Positions 1 through 7,700 of a stretch of 61,479 nt of DNA are shown piece by piece. The DNA is taken from the NCBI GenBank assembly GCA_913041495.1, contig CAJWHT010000007.1, positions 1-61,479 on the forward strand, given 5' to 3'. The notes beneath the pieces were generated by a model, which saw nothing but the letters and a program-made list of their open reading frames with translations, was not told where the DNA came from and did no database searches. Both the position numbers and the translations under genes were made by a program. Source of the DNA: an uncultured Desulfobacteraceae bacterium (lineage in GTDB: Bacteria > Desulfobacterota > Desulfobacteria > Desulfobacterales > Desulfobacteraceae). Within the stretch, counting starts at the first letter, position 1. Each line of letters begins with the position of its first letter.

Positions 1-301
1 ATACGATGGTGGCGATACCGGACAGGTGCTTCATGGCCTCTTCCCTGTAAATCACGGACCCCCCCGTGGCAATCACCTGATGGGAGCAGGCCAGGCTGTG
101 AAGATGCTTTGCCTCCACATCCAAAAATCCCTGCAGCCCCTTGGCTTCAATGATCTGGGCCAGGCTTTTCCGCTCTTTGGTCTGGATCAGGATATCCGTA
201 TCCTGGAAGGCAAAGCCCATCTTTTTTGCCAGCAGCACCCCCACCGTACTTTTCCCCACGGCAGGCATTCCTATCAACGCCAGGTTTTCTTTCATTTTCA
301 T
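1..301 (-). CDS. aroK: Shikimate kinase, 3' part beyond window edge
   Basis: This gene encodes the ATP-dependent kinase that makes shikimate 3-phosphate in the cytoplasmic aromatic amino acid pathway. The visible 100 residues start MKMKENLALIGMPAVGKST, giving a Walker A loop (GMPAVGKST, residues 11-19). They continue with DTD (shikimate-binding Asp region) and ATGGS, the usual order in shikimate kinase. The coding sequence runs off the left edge of the window, so only the N-terminal part can be seen. Start ATG at 301 is chosen; a second in-frame ATG lies at 295 and cannot be excluded. A sigma-70-like promoter lies about 60 bases upstream, directly after the terminator of a candidate RNA gene. 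Confidence 0.93.
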   Translation of the reverse strand, partial: MKMKENLALIGMPAVGKSTVGVLLAKKMGFAFQDTDILIQTKERKSLAQIIEAKGLQGFLDVEAKHLHSLACSHQVIATGGSVIYREEAMKHLSGIATIV

Positions 302-361
302 CAATTTTACCTATCAGTTTTTCAAAATTCAACAGTTCATGTCCTATATATAAGCAAAATA

Positions 362-389
362 TGAATACATGCCTGAAGTTTCCTGTCAA
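362..389 (-). promoter_or_regulatory. Sigma-70-like promoter of aroK
   Basis: On the minus strand a perfect -35 hexamer TTGACA (384-389) is followed after 16 bases by TATTCA (362-367). Transcription would start about 50 bases before the aroK start codon. It lies immediately after the T-run of the hairpin at 401-422, so aroK would be transcribed independently of the upstream RNA. Confidence 0.6.
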
Positions 390-605
390 GGAAAAACCGT
401 CTTTCCCAGCCGGGAGGGAAAGTGAAACGAGGGGCTCATCTGCCCGGCGGCCGGCCCCGCGGGACCCTCCGTTAAAATCCCGGCGATCGTCCTGATCGCC
501 GGGATAGCGGAAATTCACGGTTCTTTCGGTCCTGACGTCCCGCAAATTTACGCCACTCCGGGCCTCCACGGCACCGGCCGCCTGGCCCTCTTGGTTTGCT
601 GAAGT
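390..605 (-). ncRNA. Candidate structured RNA of about 210 nt, ending in an intrinsic terminator
   Basis: Read on the minus strand, this stretch folds into one long rod of nested complementary segments. The pairs are 594-597 with 425-428, 586-590 with 429-433, 574-582 with 446-454 (9 bp, GC-rich), 537-543 with 459-465 (7 bp), and 517-520 with 469-472. A perfect 12-bp apical hairpin (477-488 with 494-505, loop of 5) closes it. The 3' end is a 7-bp hairpin (401-407 with 416-422) followed by ACGGTTTTT, as in an intrinsic terminator. A -10-like TATAGT lies at 612-617, but the -35 is poor. No convincing protein is encoded. The single long interrupted helix recalls 6S RNA, but no family-defining sequence was recognised, so identity is open. 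Confidence 0.42.
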
Positions 606-617
606 GGGCATACTATA

Positions 618-965
618 ATCCAATATTTTTGTTTTCTGACCTTCAGATAAAGAAGAGTTAAGTGTTGTACTGGCAATGCATGGTTGTGGAGAAAGCTTTT
701 ATCAGTGCATTTTTTCTTGAATTTTCTTTACACGCTTTATTCATGCTGGTATGCACAAGGCAGATGATAACCCCTCTGGTTATCTTTCGATTTTTCATGA
801 TATGCGGTTCGATATCAGGATGCTCAAGCTCATCGGACCCGGTTTATTATATGGCTTTGAAGATATGGGGTTTCATAAATTCATTTTTATCAGAGGCTAA
901 GGGCACTATTTTCCCGTCCATCTTTCTTTAGGAACCGATAGCACGAAAATCATTAAGGTGAGTCC
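618..965. other. Intergenic stretch without a recognised gene
   Basis: This stretch is more AT-rich than its surroundings. It contains short open frames but none with a persuasive start, ribosome site or family resemblance. The last 15 bases carry the AAGGTG ribosome site of the KilA-N gene. Confidence 0.4.
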
Positions 966-1793
966 ATGAGCAAAACCAAAAAAATGGATGTGTTGTCCCA
1001 TCCGGTAAAATTGTTCCAGTACAGGGATGAAGATTTTATTTCACTGACTGATATTGCACGGCACAGGGATACCGAACGAGGCGATTATATCATCCAGAAT
1101 TGGATGCGCAATCGCAACAGTATTGAGTTTTTAGGGATCTGGGAGCAGCTGAACAATCCGGATTTTAATTCCATCGAATTCGATGGGATTAGAAAACAGG
1201 CTGGGCTTAACAGTTTTTCTTTGACCCCGAAAAGGTGGATAAATACAACAGGAGCTATCGGTATCATTTCAAAAACCGGACGTTACGGCGGTACCTTTGC
1301 CCATAAGGATATTGCATTTGAGTTTGCTTCATGGATCTCCGTTGAATTTAAGCTCTATCTGATCAAGGAATTCCAGCGCCTGAAAGATGATGAGCGAAAA
1401 CAACTCGGGTGGGATATTAAACGTAACCTTACAAAAATCAATTACCGGATTCATACCAATGCCATTAAAAACAAACTTATTCCGCCCGAATTGTCAAAAA
1501 AACAGATCAATTTTGTGTATGCTTCGGAAGCTGATGTGTTGAATGTGGCCCTGTTCGGCATGACCGCAAAACAATGGCGGGATGAAAATCCGGGAAAAAA
1601 GGGAAATATCCGGGATTATGCCAATATTTCCCAGTTGGTATGCCTGTCAAACCTGGAAAATCTCAACGCTCTTTTCATCAATGAAGGCATGCCTCAGAAA
1701 GACCGGCTTAAGAGGCTGAACATGATTGCAATTCAGCAAATGGAACTGCTGGTTGTCGATCACAGCATACAACAATTAGAGAACAAAGAATAA
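966..1793 (+). CDS. KilA-N domain protein
   Basis: This 275-residue protein carries a KilA-N domain, a DNA-binding-type fold common in phages and mobile elements. The N-terminal part (FISLTDIARHRDTERGDYII, then WMRNRNSIEFLGIWEQLNNP) and the segment around residues 85-135 (RWINTTGAIGI, YGGTFAHKDIAFEFASWIS) match the domain's usual layout. The C-terminal half (residues 140-275) resembles the helical tail of stand-alone bacterial KilA-N proteins and has no recognised function. Base composition is visibly more AT-rich than the neighbours, consistent with transfer. No integrase, phage structural gene or restriction gene is adjacent, so this is an orphan. The ATG follows AAGGTG. Its role is unknown. 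Confidence 0.8.
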   Translation: MSKTKKMDVLSHPVKLFQYRDEDFISLTDIARHRDTERGDYIIQNWMRNRNSIEFLGIWEQLNNPDFNSIEFDGIRKQAGLNSFSLTPKRWINTTGAIGIISKTGRYGGTFAHKDIAFEFASWISVEFKLYLIKEFQRLKDDERKQLGWDIKRNLTKINYRIHTNAIKNKLIPPELSKKQINFVYASEADVLNVALFGMTAKQWRDENPGKKGNIRDYANISQLVCLSNLENLNALFINEGMPQKDRLKRLNMIAIQQMELLVVDHSIQQLENKE

Positions 1794-1928
1794 TGGCATG
1801 GCACCCTGAATTTCCTGGAAAAAAGAAGGGCAATAAGGCGTCGTATTTACGTTTGACCCGTGATTTTAAATTTCCAAACACATAAGTACTGACGGACAAG
1901 CCGCTGATTCTCGTCTTTTTATATTGCA

Positions 1929-3116
1929 ATGATTGAAATTAAACGCCCAAAAGATCTGAAACGACTGCGCCGCATCGCCCTTGCCGCCCAAGGGTTGCTG
2001 CATGCCCAGCCATTTGGCCGGGGGCTTTCCGGAGCCCTCAAGGCGATTCTGCATCTGGGCTATGTGCAGATCGATACCATATCTGTGGTGGAACGGGCGC
2101 ACCATCATGTGCTTCATACCAGGGTACCTGGTTTCCGGCCGGAGATGATCAATCAAATGCTGCGCCGAAAGGAGATCTTCGAATACTGGACACACGCCGC
2201 TGCATTTCTGCCCATGGCGGACTTTCGATTTTCATTGCCCTACAAGCACGCCCTAAAAAGCGGGCAGACCCATTGGTATAAAGATCGTGATAAGACGCTT
2301 ATGAATGCGTTGCTGTCACGCATTCAAGCAGAAGGCCCGATCCGATCCCGGGATCTGGAAACCGGTGGCCCGAAACGGGCCGGCTGGTGGGACTGGAAAC
2401 CGTCCAAGAAGGCCCTGGAACAGCTGTATATGGAAGGGGAGCTGATGGTCTGCGACCGCAACGGTTTTGAAAAAACATATGATCTGACCGAACGGGTACT
2501 GCCGCCTTCGGTCAATACACAGATGCCTTGTATGGATGAATTTTCAAGACATATTGTTCACCGGCAGATGCGCTGTCATGGTGTGGTTTCATTGAAAGGA
2601 CTGACCTACCAGCGAAGGAATGCCGGACTGCGCGCCGCTGTTAAAGACCTGGTGGACGAAATGCTGGCACAGAGACGATTGGAACAAATACGGCTGGCCA
2701 GCGGCGAGGTAATGCTCATTGAAACAGGGGCACTGGAACAACGTCTCCCGCGGGTGGGCAATCGTTTTGCGATACTATCCCCCTTTGACAACAGCGTCAT
2801 TCAGCGAGACCGGCTGAAGGCATTGTTTCAATACGACTATCGGCTGGAATGTTATCTGCCGGCAGCCAAACGCCGGTATGGTTATTTCTGCCTGCCGTTG
2901 CTTTTTAGAGATGAATTTGTGGGGCGGATGGATTGCAAAGCACACCGGAAAAAAGGGCGTTTGGAGATCAAGGCTCTCCATTGGGAACCCCATGATTTTG
3001 ATGAGGAATTGATCATGCCGGCATTTGAAAATGCCGTTAAAAGGTTTAGTGGATTTCAAAACTGTGATGCTGTGTCTTTCCCCGGTGACGCAGGAAGATT
3101 CGCCAACAGCGATTGA
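1929..3116 (+). CDS. Winged-helix DNA glycosylase of the YcaQ/AlkX (HTH_42) family
   Basis: The 395-residue protein matches the HTH_42 family that includes E. coli YcaQ, a DNA glycosylase that unhooks interstrand cross-links and removes alkylated bases. The catalytic QxD motif of the YcaQ/AlkX branch is seen as Q47-I-D49 in GYVQIDTISVVERAHHHVL. AlkZ-type members carry QxQ instead. The C-terminal winged-helix and beta part follows, with RFAILSPFDNSVIQRDRL and RMDCKAHRKKGRLEIKALHWE typical of the family. Length is normal. It stands alone between the KilA-N gene and an exported protein gene. The start ATG has only a weak upstream ribosome site. Cross-link repair activity is inferred from family and motif. 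Confidence 0.85.
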   Translation: MIEIKRPKDLKRLRRIALAAQGLLHAQPFGRGLSGALKAILHLGYVQIDTISVVERAHHHVLHTRVPGFRPEMINQMLRRKEIFEYWTHAAAFLPMADFRFSLPYKHALKSGQTHWYKDRDKTLMNALLSRIQAEGPIRSRDLETGGPKRAGWWDWKPSKKALEQLYMEGELMVCDRNGFEKTYDLTERVLPPSVNTQMPCMDEFSRHIVHRQMRCHGVVSLKGLTYQRRNAGLRAAVKDLVDEMLAQRRLEQIRLASGEVMLIETGALEQRLPRVGNRFAILSPFDNSVIQRDRLKALFQYDYRLECYLPAAKRRYGYFCLPLLFRDEFVGRMDCKAHRKKGRLEIKALHWEPHDFDEELIMPAFENAVKRFSGFQNCDAVSFPGDAGRFANSD

Positions 3117-3340
3117 TAACGATCATTTAACAGTCCGTATTCACCCGGTCAGGCCGACCGTTTAGAGAAACTTGGTACACAGCGCCCTTTGATCCGTAAA
3201 ACGGTGGTAAACCCGGGGCCGCCGCAGGGGGGGGACGGCCTGTTGCTGCCGCCCTCCCATACTTGACTTTGCACCCCCCTGCCACTATTTTAAATCAATT
3301 ATGCGTAAACTGACCTGAAACCCCTTGGGCATTGGTGGGC

Positions 3341-4210
3341 ATGACACATTTATCTTTCCTTAAAACTTGTTTTCTTGTGATTGCCCTGGCTGCGCTTTTG
3401 ATGCCTGCGGCGGCATCGGCAGAAAGCCCCCAGTGTGTGAAGCAATATGAAAACGGGGCGGTCAACTGGAGTACCGGCCAGGTGATCGTTACCGGCAAGG
3501 CCGCACCTGAAACCAACAGTGAAGGGGTGCCCATGGCCATGCCCGGATCTGCCAGGGCCCATGCCGCAAGAAACATCATCGCCATGCTAAAGCAACTGCG
3601 GATCACGCCGGATCTTACGGTGGGGGAATATGCCTCGGCCCATGATGTGACCCTGGCGGGAATTGAAAAAACCGCCCAGGATGCCGTGATTGTCCGGCAG
3701 TTGTACACCTCTGCCCTGGATGTGGAAGTCCGGGTGGAGACAAAGATTTTCGGGGGGTTTCTCCAGTTGGTGCTGCCGGATCATATCCGGCAGATTCCGA
3801 AGATCGCGGAGCAGAAATCAAAATCAATGGGAAAGGCCGGTGTGTCAAAGTCGATGGAAACCCGGCTGCCCTATACCGGTCTGGTCATTGACGCCAGGGG
3901 GCTGACGCTGGATCCCATCCTGTATCCCACCATCGTAAGCGAGGAGGGCCGTGCCGTGTACTCATCCCTGTTCATCAGCAGGGAATATGCGGTGCAGTAC
4001 GGGGTGGCCGCCTATGTCTGCGATATGTCGGCGGCCCTGTCCTCCCGCAGGATCGGTTCCAACCCCATGGTGTTCAAGGCCCTGCGCAAGGCCGACTCCA
4101 ACACGGGCGCCATTGTGGTGAGTATTTCGGACGCCAAAACCCTGGAGAAGGTGACGGAGCGCCACAAGTTCCTGAAGGAATGCCGGGTGATTATTGTGGT
4201 GGATCAATAA
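3341..4210 (+). CDS. Exported LPP20-like protein
   Basis: A 289-residue protein with a clear signal peptide (hydrophobic stretch LVIALAALLMPAAASA followed by a charged mature N-terminus). The mature start carries ENGAVNWSTGQVIVTGKA, a pattern typical of LPP20-like proteins in Desulfobacterota, then an alpha/beta body with a central VEVRVETKIFGGFL segment. It lacks a lipobox, so it is probably periplasmic. ATG at 3341 is preferred over TTG 3332, because the signal peptide then has normal length. The gene ends 20 bases inside the convergent panC gene (overlap 4191-4210). Function is unknown; distant relatives are flagellar (FlgO/FlgP-like) or surface proteins. Confidence 0.7.
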   Translation: MTHLSFLKTCFLVIALAALLMPAAASAESPQCVKQYENGAVNWSTGQVIVTGKAAPETNSEGVPMAMPGSARAHAARNIIAMLKQLRITPDLTVGEYASAHDVTLAGIEKTAQDAVIVRQLYTSALDVEVRVETKIFGGFLQLVLPDHIRQIPKIAEQKSKSMGKAGVSKSMETRLPYTGLVIDARGLTLDPILYPTIVSEEGRAVYSSLFISREYAVQYGVAAYVCDMSAALSSRRIGSNPMVFKALRKADSNTGAIVVSISDAKTLEKVTERHKFLKECRVIIVVDQ

Positions 4211-5042
4211 GGGCGTTGTCAATGAGACGGGATTTGCCCACCTTCACCGCCAGGGCCAGCACCACCTGGCCGCCGATGGTTTCAACCTCGTCCAGGGTCA
4301 CCGGATCACAGAATTCAATATAGTCGATGGCCGTATGGTCAAACCCGTTGATATGGTCGGTCATTTTATCCCGGATGGCAATGACATCCGTTGCGCCGCC
4401 GGCAATTTGCGTTTTGGCGATGTCGATGGCCTGGGACAGGCAGAGTGCTGATTTCCGCTGTTCCGGTGTCAGGTAGGCGTTTCTGGAACTCATGGCCAGG
4501 CCGTCCGGCTCCCGGACAATGTCCCCCCCCACGATGCGGATGTTGAAATCCAGATCTTCTGTCAGTTGGCGGATCACCCGGAGTTGCTGAAAGTCTTTTT
4601 TTCCGAAAACGGCCACATCGGGCATGACGATGTTGAACAACTTGGTGACCACCGTGGCCACCCCGCCGAAATGAACCGGCCTGGATTTGCCGCAAAGGTG
4701 GTGGGGCAGGTGGTCCAGGGCCACCCGGGTCTGGTAGTTTTCTCCGTACATCTCGGTGTTGTCCGGCAGGAATACGGCCGTGGTGCCGGCGGCCTCTGCA
4801 AGTGCAAGATCGTTGTCAATATCACGGGGGTAGGCGTCCAGGTCTTCGTTGGGGCCGAACTGGGTGGGGTTGACGAAGATGCTCAGCACCAGTTCGTCGC
4901 ACAGGGGTTTGCCCTTTTCCAGAAGGGAGACATGCCCGGCATGGAGATACCCCATGGTGGGCACAAAGCAGATGGTTTTTCCTTGCCTTTTTCTGGCGGC
5001 GGACCAGGCCTGCATCTTAGCTTTTGTCTTTAAAATTTCCAC
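4191..5042 (-). CDS. panC: Pantothenate synthetase (pantoate--beta-alanine ligase)
   Basis: PanC condenses pantoate and beta-alanine with ATP to form pantothenate, the vitamin B5 step of coenzyme A synthesis. The 283 residues are full length. Visible motifs are VPTMGYLHAGHVSLL (the HIGH-type nucleotide-binding loop), SIFVNPTQFGPNEDL, FGKKDFQQL and MSSRN. The start is GTG at 5042, sharing one base with the TAG stop of the upstream sensor kinase gene, so the two are translationally coupled. The 3' end overlaps the convergent LPP20-like gene by 20 bases, and no terminator is seen between them. Neither panB nor panD is nearby. Confidence 0.95.
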   Translation of the reverse strand: MEILKTKAKMQAWSAARKRQGKTICFVPTMGYLHAGHVSLLEKGKPLCDELVLSIFVNPTQFGPNEDLDAYPRDIDNDLALAEAAGTTAVFLPDNTEMYGENYQTRVALDHLPHHLCGKSRPVHFGGVATVVTKLFNIVMPDVAVFGKKDFQQLRVIRQLTEDLDFNIRIVGGDIVREPDGLAMSSRNAYLTPEQRKSALCLSQAIDIAKTQIAGGATDVIAIRDKMTDHINGFDHTAIDYIEFCDPVTLDEVETIGGQVVLALAVKVGKSRLIDNALIDPPQ

Positions 5043-6808
5043 TATTTTTCCAACTCCTCTTTTACCGCAATTCCCATATCCATAACGGTATACGGCTTTT
5101 TGACAAAGCCGCCCGCACCCAATGCTTGGGTTTTTAATACATCTTCTGATTCTGAATGTCCACTGGCAATAATGGCCTTCTGTCCCGGATAGACCTCTTT
5201 AATCAGGCGGTAGGTTTCAAGGCCGGAAATATCAGGTGCCATCACCATGTCCAGGACAAGCAGGTCGGCCGGGGTCTGCCGGACAAATTCCAGGGCATCG
5301 GTGCCGCTGCCCACAGTGAATACGGTGTATCCCAGCGTCCGCAGGATGGTGGCGGCGATTTTCCTCTGGGTGGGCAGATCATCCACCACCAGGAGGACTT
5401 CGCCGTTTCCCCTGATCTCGTCCAGGGAGGGGGGGACTTCTGCCAGGGGCAGCTCTTCCCGGACCGCAGGAAAGAAAAGCTCGAACCGGGTGCCGCCGGG
5501 GCCGGATTCCACAAATATCTTCCCCTTGTGGTCCTGGACCGCGTTGAGAACCACGGTCAGCCCTAAGCCGGTGCCGCTTTTTCCCATCTCTTTCTGGGTG
5601 TAGAAAGGATCGAAGATTTTGTCCAGGCAGTCCTCCGGAATACCGTCTCCGTTGTCGGTGACCGACAGGAGCACATATTCACCGGAAGACAGGTCCCTGG
5701 GGCATTGGGCGGCTTCCGGGGTATTGTCCACATAGTGATTCCCCGTGGCCAGAACCACCCGGCCGTTTTCTTTATCTGCAGTTTCTTCCACGGCGTTGAG
5801 CATGAGATTCATCACCGCTTTTTCAATGTGAAGATAGGACCCGCTGATGTTCAGAAGTTCGGGTTCGGTGTCCACCTCAATCTTTACCTGGGCGTATGTC
5901 TGGCGGATTTTCTCGAATTCTGCCGCCGCCATGTACCGCTGCACCACGGTATTGATGTTGATGATCTGCTTGTCTGCCCGGGCACCCCTGGAGATGGTCA
6001 AAAGATCGCTGACAACGGATGAAGCCTTTCTTCCCGAGGCCTGGATAATGGATAGCCCCTGCCGGACCTTGGGATCCAGGGTGTCGTCCATCAGCAGTAC
6101 TTCGGGGTAGGTGGCGATGCCGGACAGGATATTGTTCAGGTCGTGGGCCACACTGCCGGCCAAAAGCCCCAGGTTTTTCAATTTCTCAGACCGGTCCAGC
6201 TTTTCTTTCAGCTTTTTTTCCTGTATCTCACGCCGCCTTTTTTCCGACAGGTCCCTGATAATTCCCTGGTGGGCATCCTGGTCCGGCACCGGGGAACCTG
6301 AAATTTCCACAGGCAGGACGGTGCCGTCCGTTCTGAGCAGTCCGGACTCAATGGAAAAAGGACTGTTTTGGCGCAGCAGGGTTTCAACTTCAGCACCTTT
6401 GTCTTCGGGCAAAAGTTCAATGAAGCGTTTATGGCGAAGTGCCCGAGGAGTCCTGCCGGTTATCTCTTGGACACTGCCGTAGAGGCTTGAGATTTGCAGT
6501 CTGCTATCGAGGGTCCAGAAAATATCCCGGGTCTGATGGATCAGGTGGCCGATGTTGCCGGCAGAGGTTTTGATCTGCCGCAAAAAGATAAAAAGAACAA
6601 TAAGAAAAAGGGCATTGAGTCCTGCCATGGTATAAAAGAGGTGGTGGGCCCAGGCACCGGGTATTATCAGGTGGAGAATGCCGCCCGACAGAATCAGTCC
6701 GGCCCACACCCATGCCAGGATCACCATTCTGTCGTAAAACCGTTTCTGCCTGGCAGAGATCATTGAGGTGTCTTCCGGACGGATTTTGGGGGGGACGGGA
6801 TCTGCCAT
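5042..6808 (-). CDS. Hybrid sensor histidine kinase (2 TM, PAS, HisKA, ATPase, receiver)
   Basis: A 588-residue membrane hybrid kinase. Two hydrophobic segments lie at about residues 28-50 and 58-77. A PAS domain (about 92-190) is followed by a short coiled coil and a HisKA box AHDLNNILSG with phospho-acceptor H222. The ATPase N box (NLMLNAVEE), G1 (DNGDGIPE) and G2 (GTGLGLTVV) are all intact. A C-terminal receiver domain (about 462-588) has the acceptor Asp in LLVLDMVM and the Lys in VKKPY. The AHDLNN form of the H box is the HWE/NtrB-like type common in Deltaproteobacteria. It is cotranscribed with panC through a one-base overlap; a link to coenzyme A metabolism is only suggested by position. 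No dedicated output regulator is adjacent. Confidence 0.88.
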   Translation of the reverse strand: MADPVPPKIRPEDTSMISARQKRFYDRMVILAWVWAGLILSGGILHLIIPGAWAHHLFYTMAGLNALFLIVLFIFLRQIKTSAGNIGHLIHQTRDIFWTLDSRLQISSLYGSVQEITGRTPRALRHKRFIELLPEDKGAEVETLLRQNSPFSIESGLLRTDGTVLPVEISGSPVPDQDAHQGIIRDLSEKRRREIQEKKLKEKLDRSEKLKNLGLLAGSVAHDLNNILSGIATYPEVLLMDDTLDPKVRQGLSIIQASGRKASSVVSDLLTISRGARADKQIININTVVQRYMAAAEFEKIRQTYAQVKIEVDTEPELLNISGSYLHIEKAVMNLMLNAVEETADKENGRVVLATGNHYVDNTPEAAQCPRDLSSGEYVLLSVTDNGDGIPEDCLDKIFDPFYTQKEMGKSGTGLGLTVVLNAVQDHKGKIFVESGPGGTRFELFFPAVREELPLAEVPPSLDEIRGNGEVLLVVDDLPTQRKIAATILRTLGYTVFTVGSGTDALEFVRQTPADLLVLDMVMAPDISGLETYRLIKEVYPGQKAIIASGHSESEDVLKTQALGAGGFVKKPYTVMDMGIAVKEELEK

Positions 6809-6819
6809 GACTTATCAAG

Positions 6820-6848
6820 TTGACTTATACAGGGTTACAGGTTATGTG
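6820..6848 (+). promoter_or_regulatory. Possible sigma-70 promoter of the HD hydrolase gene
   Basis: TTGACT (6820-6825) and TATGTG (6843-6848) are separated by 17 bases in the gap between divergent genes. The -35 is good and the -10 is poor, so this is a weak call. Confidence 0.3.
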
Positions 6849-6895
6849 GATTGTACCTGAAACCAATGAAAATGCAATGAAATTAAGGATCCCCC

Positions 6896-7474
6896 ATGAA
6901 TTCCTACACCCCCACCCGGGAAGATGCCCTTGAACTTTTAAAAAAATATAACACAAAAGAGGGCCTGATCCGCCATGCCCTGTCCGTTGAATCCGTCATG
7001 GGCCATTTTGCCCGGCTGTTCGGGGAGGATGAGGAAACCTGGCGTATCATCGGCCTGGTCCATGACCTGGATTATGAGATGTATCCGGATGAGCACTGCA
7101 AAAAATGCGTGGCGCTGTTTGAAGCGCACAACTGGCCGGACGCCTATATCCGGGCCGTGGTCAGCCACGGCTGGGGTATCTGTTCGGATGTAAAACCTGA
7201 AAGCCTTATGGAGAAAACCCTTTACGCCGTGGATGAACTCACCGGTCTGGTGGCTTCTGCTGCCCTGGTCCGTCCCTCCAAAAGTATTCTGGACATCAAG
7301 GCCAAGTCGGTGAAGAAGAAGTTCAAGGACAAGCGCTTTGCCGCGGCGGTGGACCGTGATGTGATCACCCGGGGCGCAGCGTTTCTGGATATGGACCTGA
7401 CCCAGTTGATCACGGAGACCATCATGGGTATGCAGCCTGTGGCCCAAGAGATCGGCCTCAAGGGCAACCTTTAG
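6896..7474 (+). CDS. HD-domain metal-dependent phosphohydrolase
   Basis: A 192-residue single-domain HD protein. The metal-binding His/Asp residues are visible as H27 (LIRHALSVE), H56-D57 (GLVHDLDYE) and a later histidine in VVSHGWG. The segment YAVDELTGLVASAALVRPSK is typical of the HDIG-type family seen in many anaerobes. The substrate is unknown; relatives hydrolyse phosphate esters of nucleotides or second messengers. The gene is preceded by a good AAGGA ribosome site. It is divergent from the hybrid kinase gene and followed by a strong hairpin. Confidence 0.85.
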   Translation: MNSYTPTREDALELLKKYNTKEGLIRHALSVESVMGHFARLFGEDEETWRIIGLVHDLDYEMYPDEHCKKCVALFEAHNWPDAYIRAVVSHGWGICSDVKPESLMEKTLYAVDELTGLVASAALVRPSKSILDIKAKSVKKKFKDKRFAAAVDRDVITRGAAFLDMDLTQLITETIMGMQPVAQEIGLKGNL

Positions 7475-7500
7475 ATTCAACGAACTGTCTCTTCCCCCAC

Positions 7501-7537
7501 CCGGCTGTCAGGGCTCTGACAGCCGGCCGTCAGTTTT
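7501..7537 (+). terminator. Hairpin behind the HD gene; possible activator site
   Basis: A perfect 11-bp stem (7501-7511 with 7516-7526, loop GGCT) is followed by CCGTCAGTTTT. It can serve as an intrinsic terminator, although the T-run is eight bases away from the stem. The core TGTCAGGGCTCTGACA (7506-7521) is also a good dyad. It sits 110 bases upstream of a sigma-54 promoter, so it may double as an activator binding site. Confidence 0.5.
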
Positions 7538-7630
7538 CCTTGCAATTATTTCCATATATCTTGGGTTTTAAATAACCCTGAAAATGCCAATTGCCTGATA
7601 TTATAGCTTGTAATGCGATTTTGTGGCATC

Positions 7631-7646
7631 TGGCACATCAATTGCT
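7631..7646 (+). promoter_or_regulatory. Sigma-54 (-24/-12) promoter of the diguanylate cyclase gene
   Basis: The sequence TGGCACATCAATTGCT matches the consensus TGGCAC-N5-TTGCW at every fixed position. It lies 55 bases before the ATG at 7701 with a normal ribosome site in between. Its position excludes translation starts upstream of about 7660. Confidence 0.8.
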
Positions 7647-7700
7647 TCTATCTCTTTCCAACGGAAATTTTACCGTGTACCCATTGAAAGAGGAAGGTCC

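Noticed and set aside
147-623. 158-codon minus-strand frame across the candidate RNA and aroK start
   Set aside because: It runs through the helices, the terminator and into aroK in another frame, has a TTG start without ribosome site, and resembles nothing.
662-931. 89-codon plus-strand frame before the KilA-N gene
   Set aside because: TTG start, no ribosome site, composition of random AT-rich sequence, no family resemblance.
3269-3284. TGGCA...TGC element on the minus strand resembling a sigma-54 promoter
   Set aside because: The -24 to -12 spacing is one base short and it points away from the nearest gene start.
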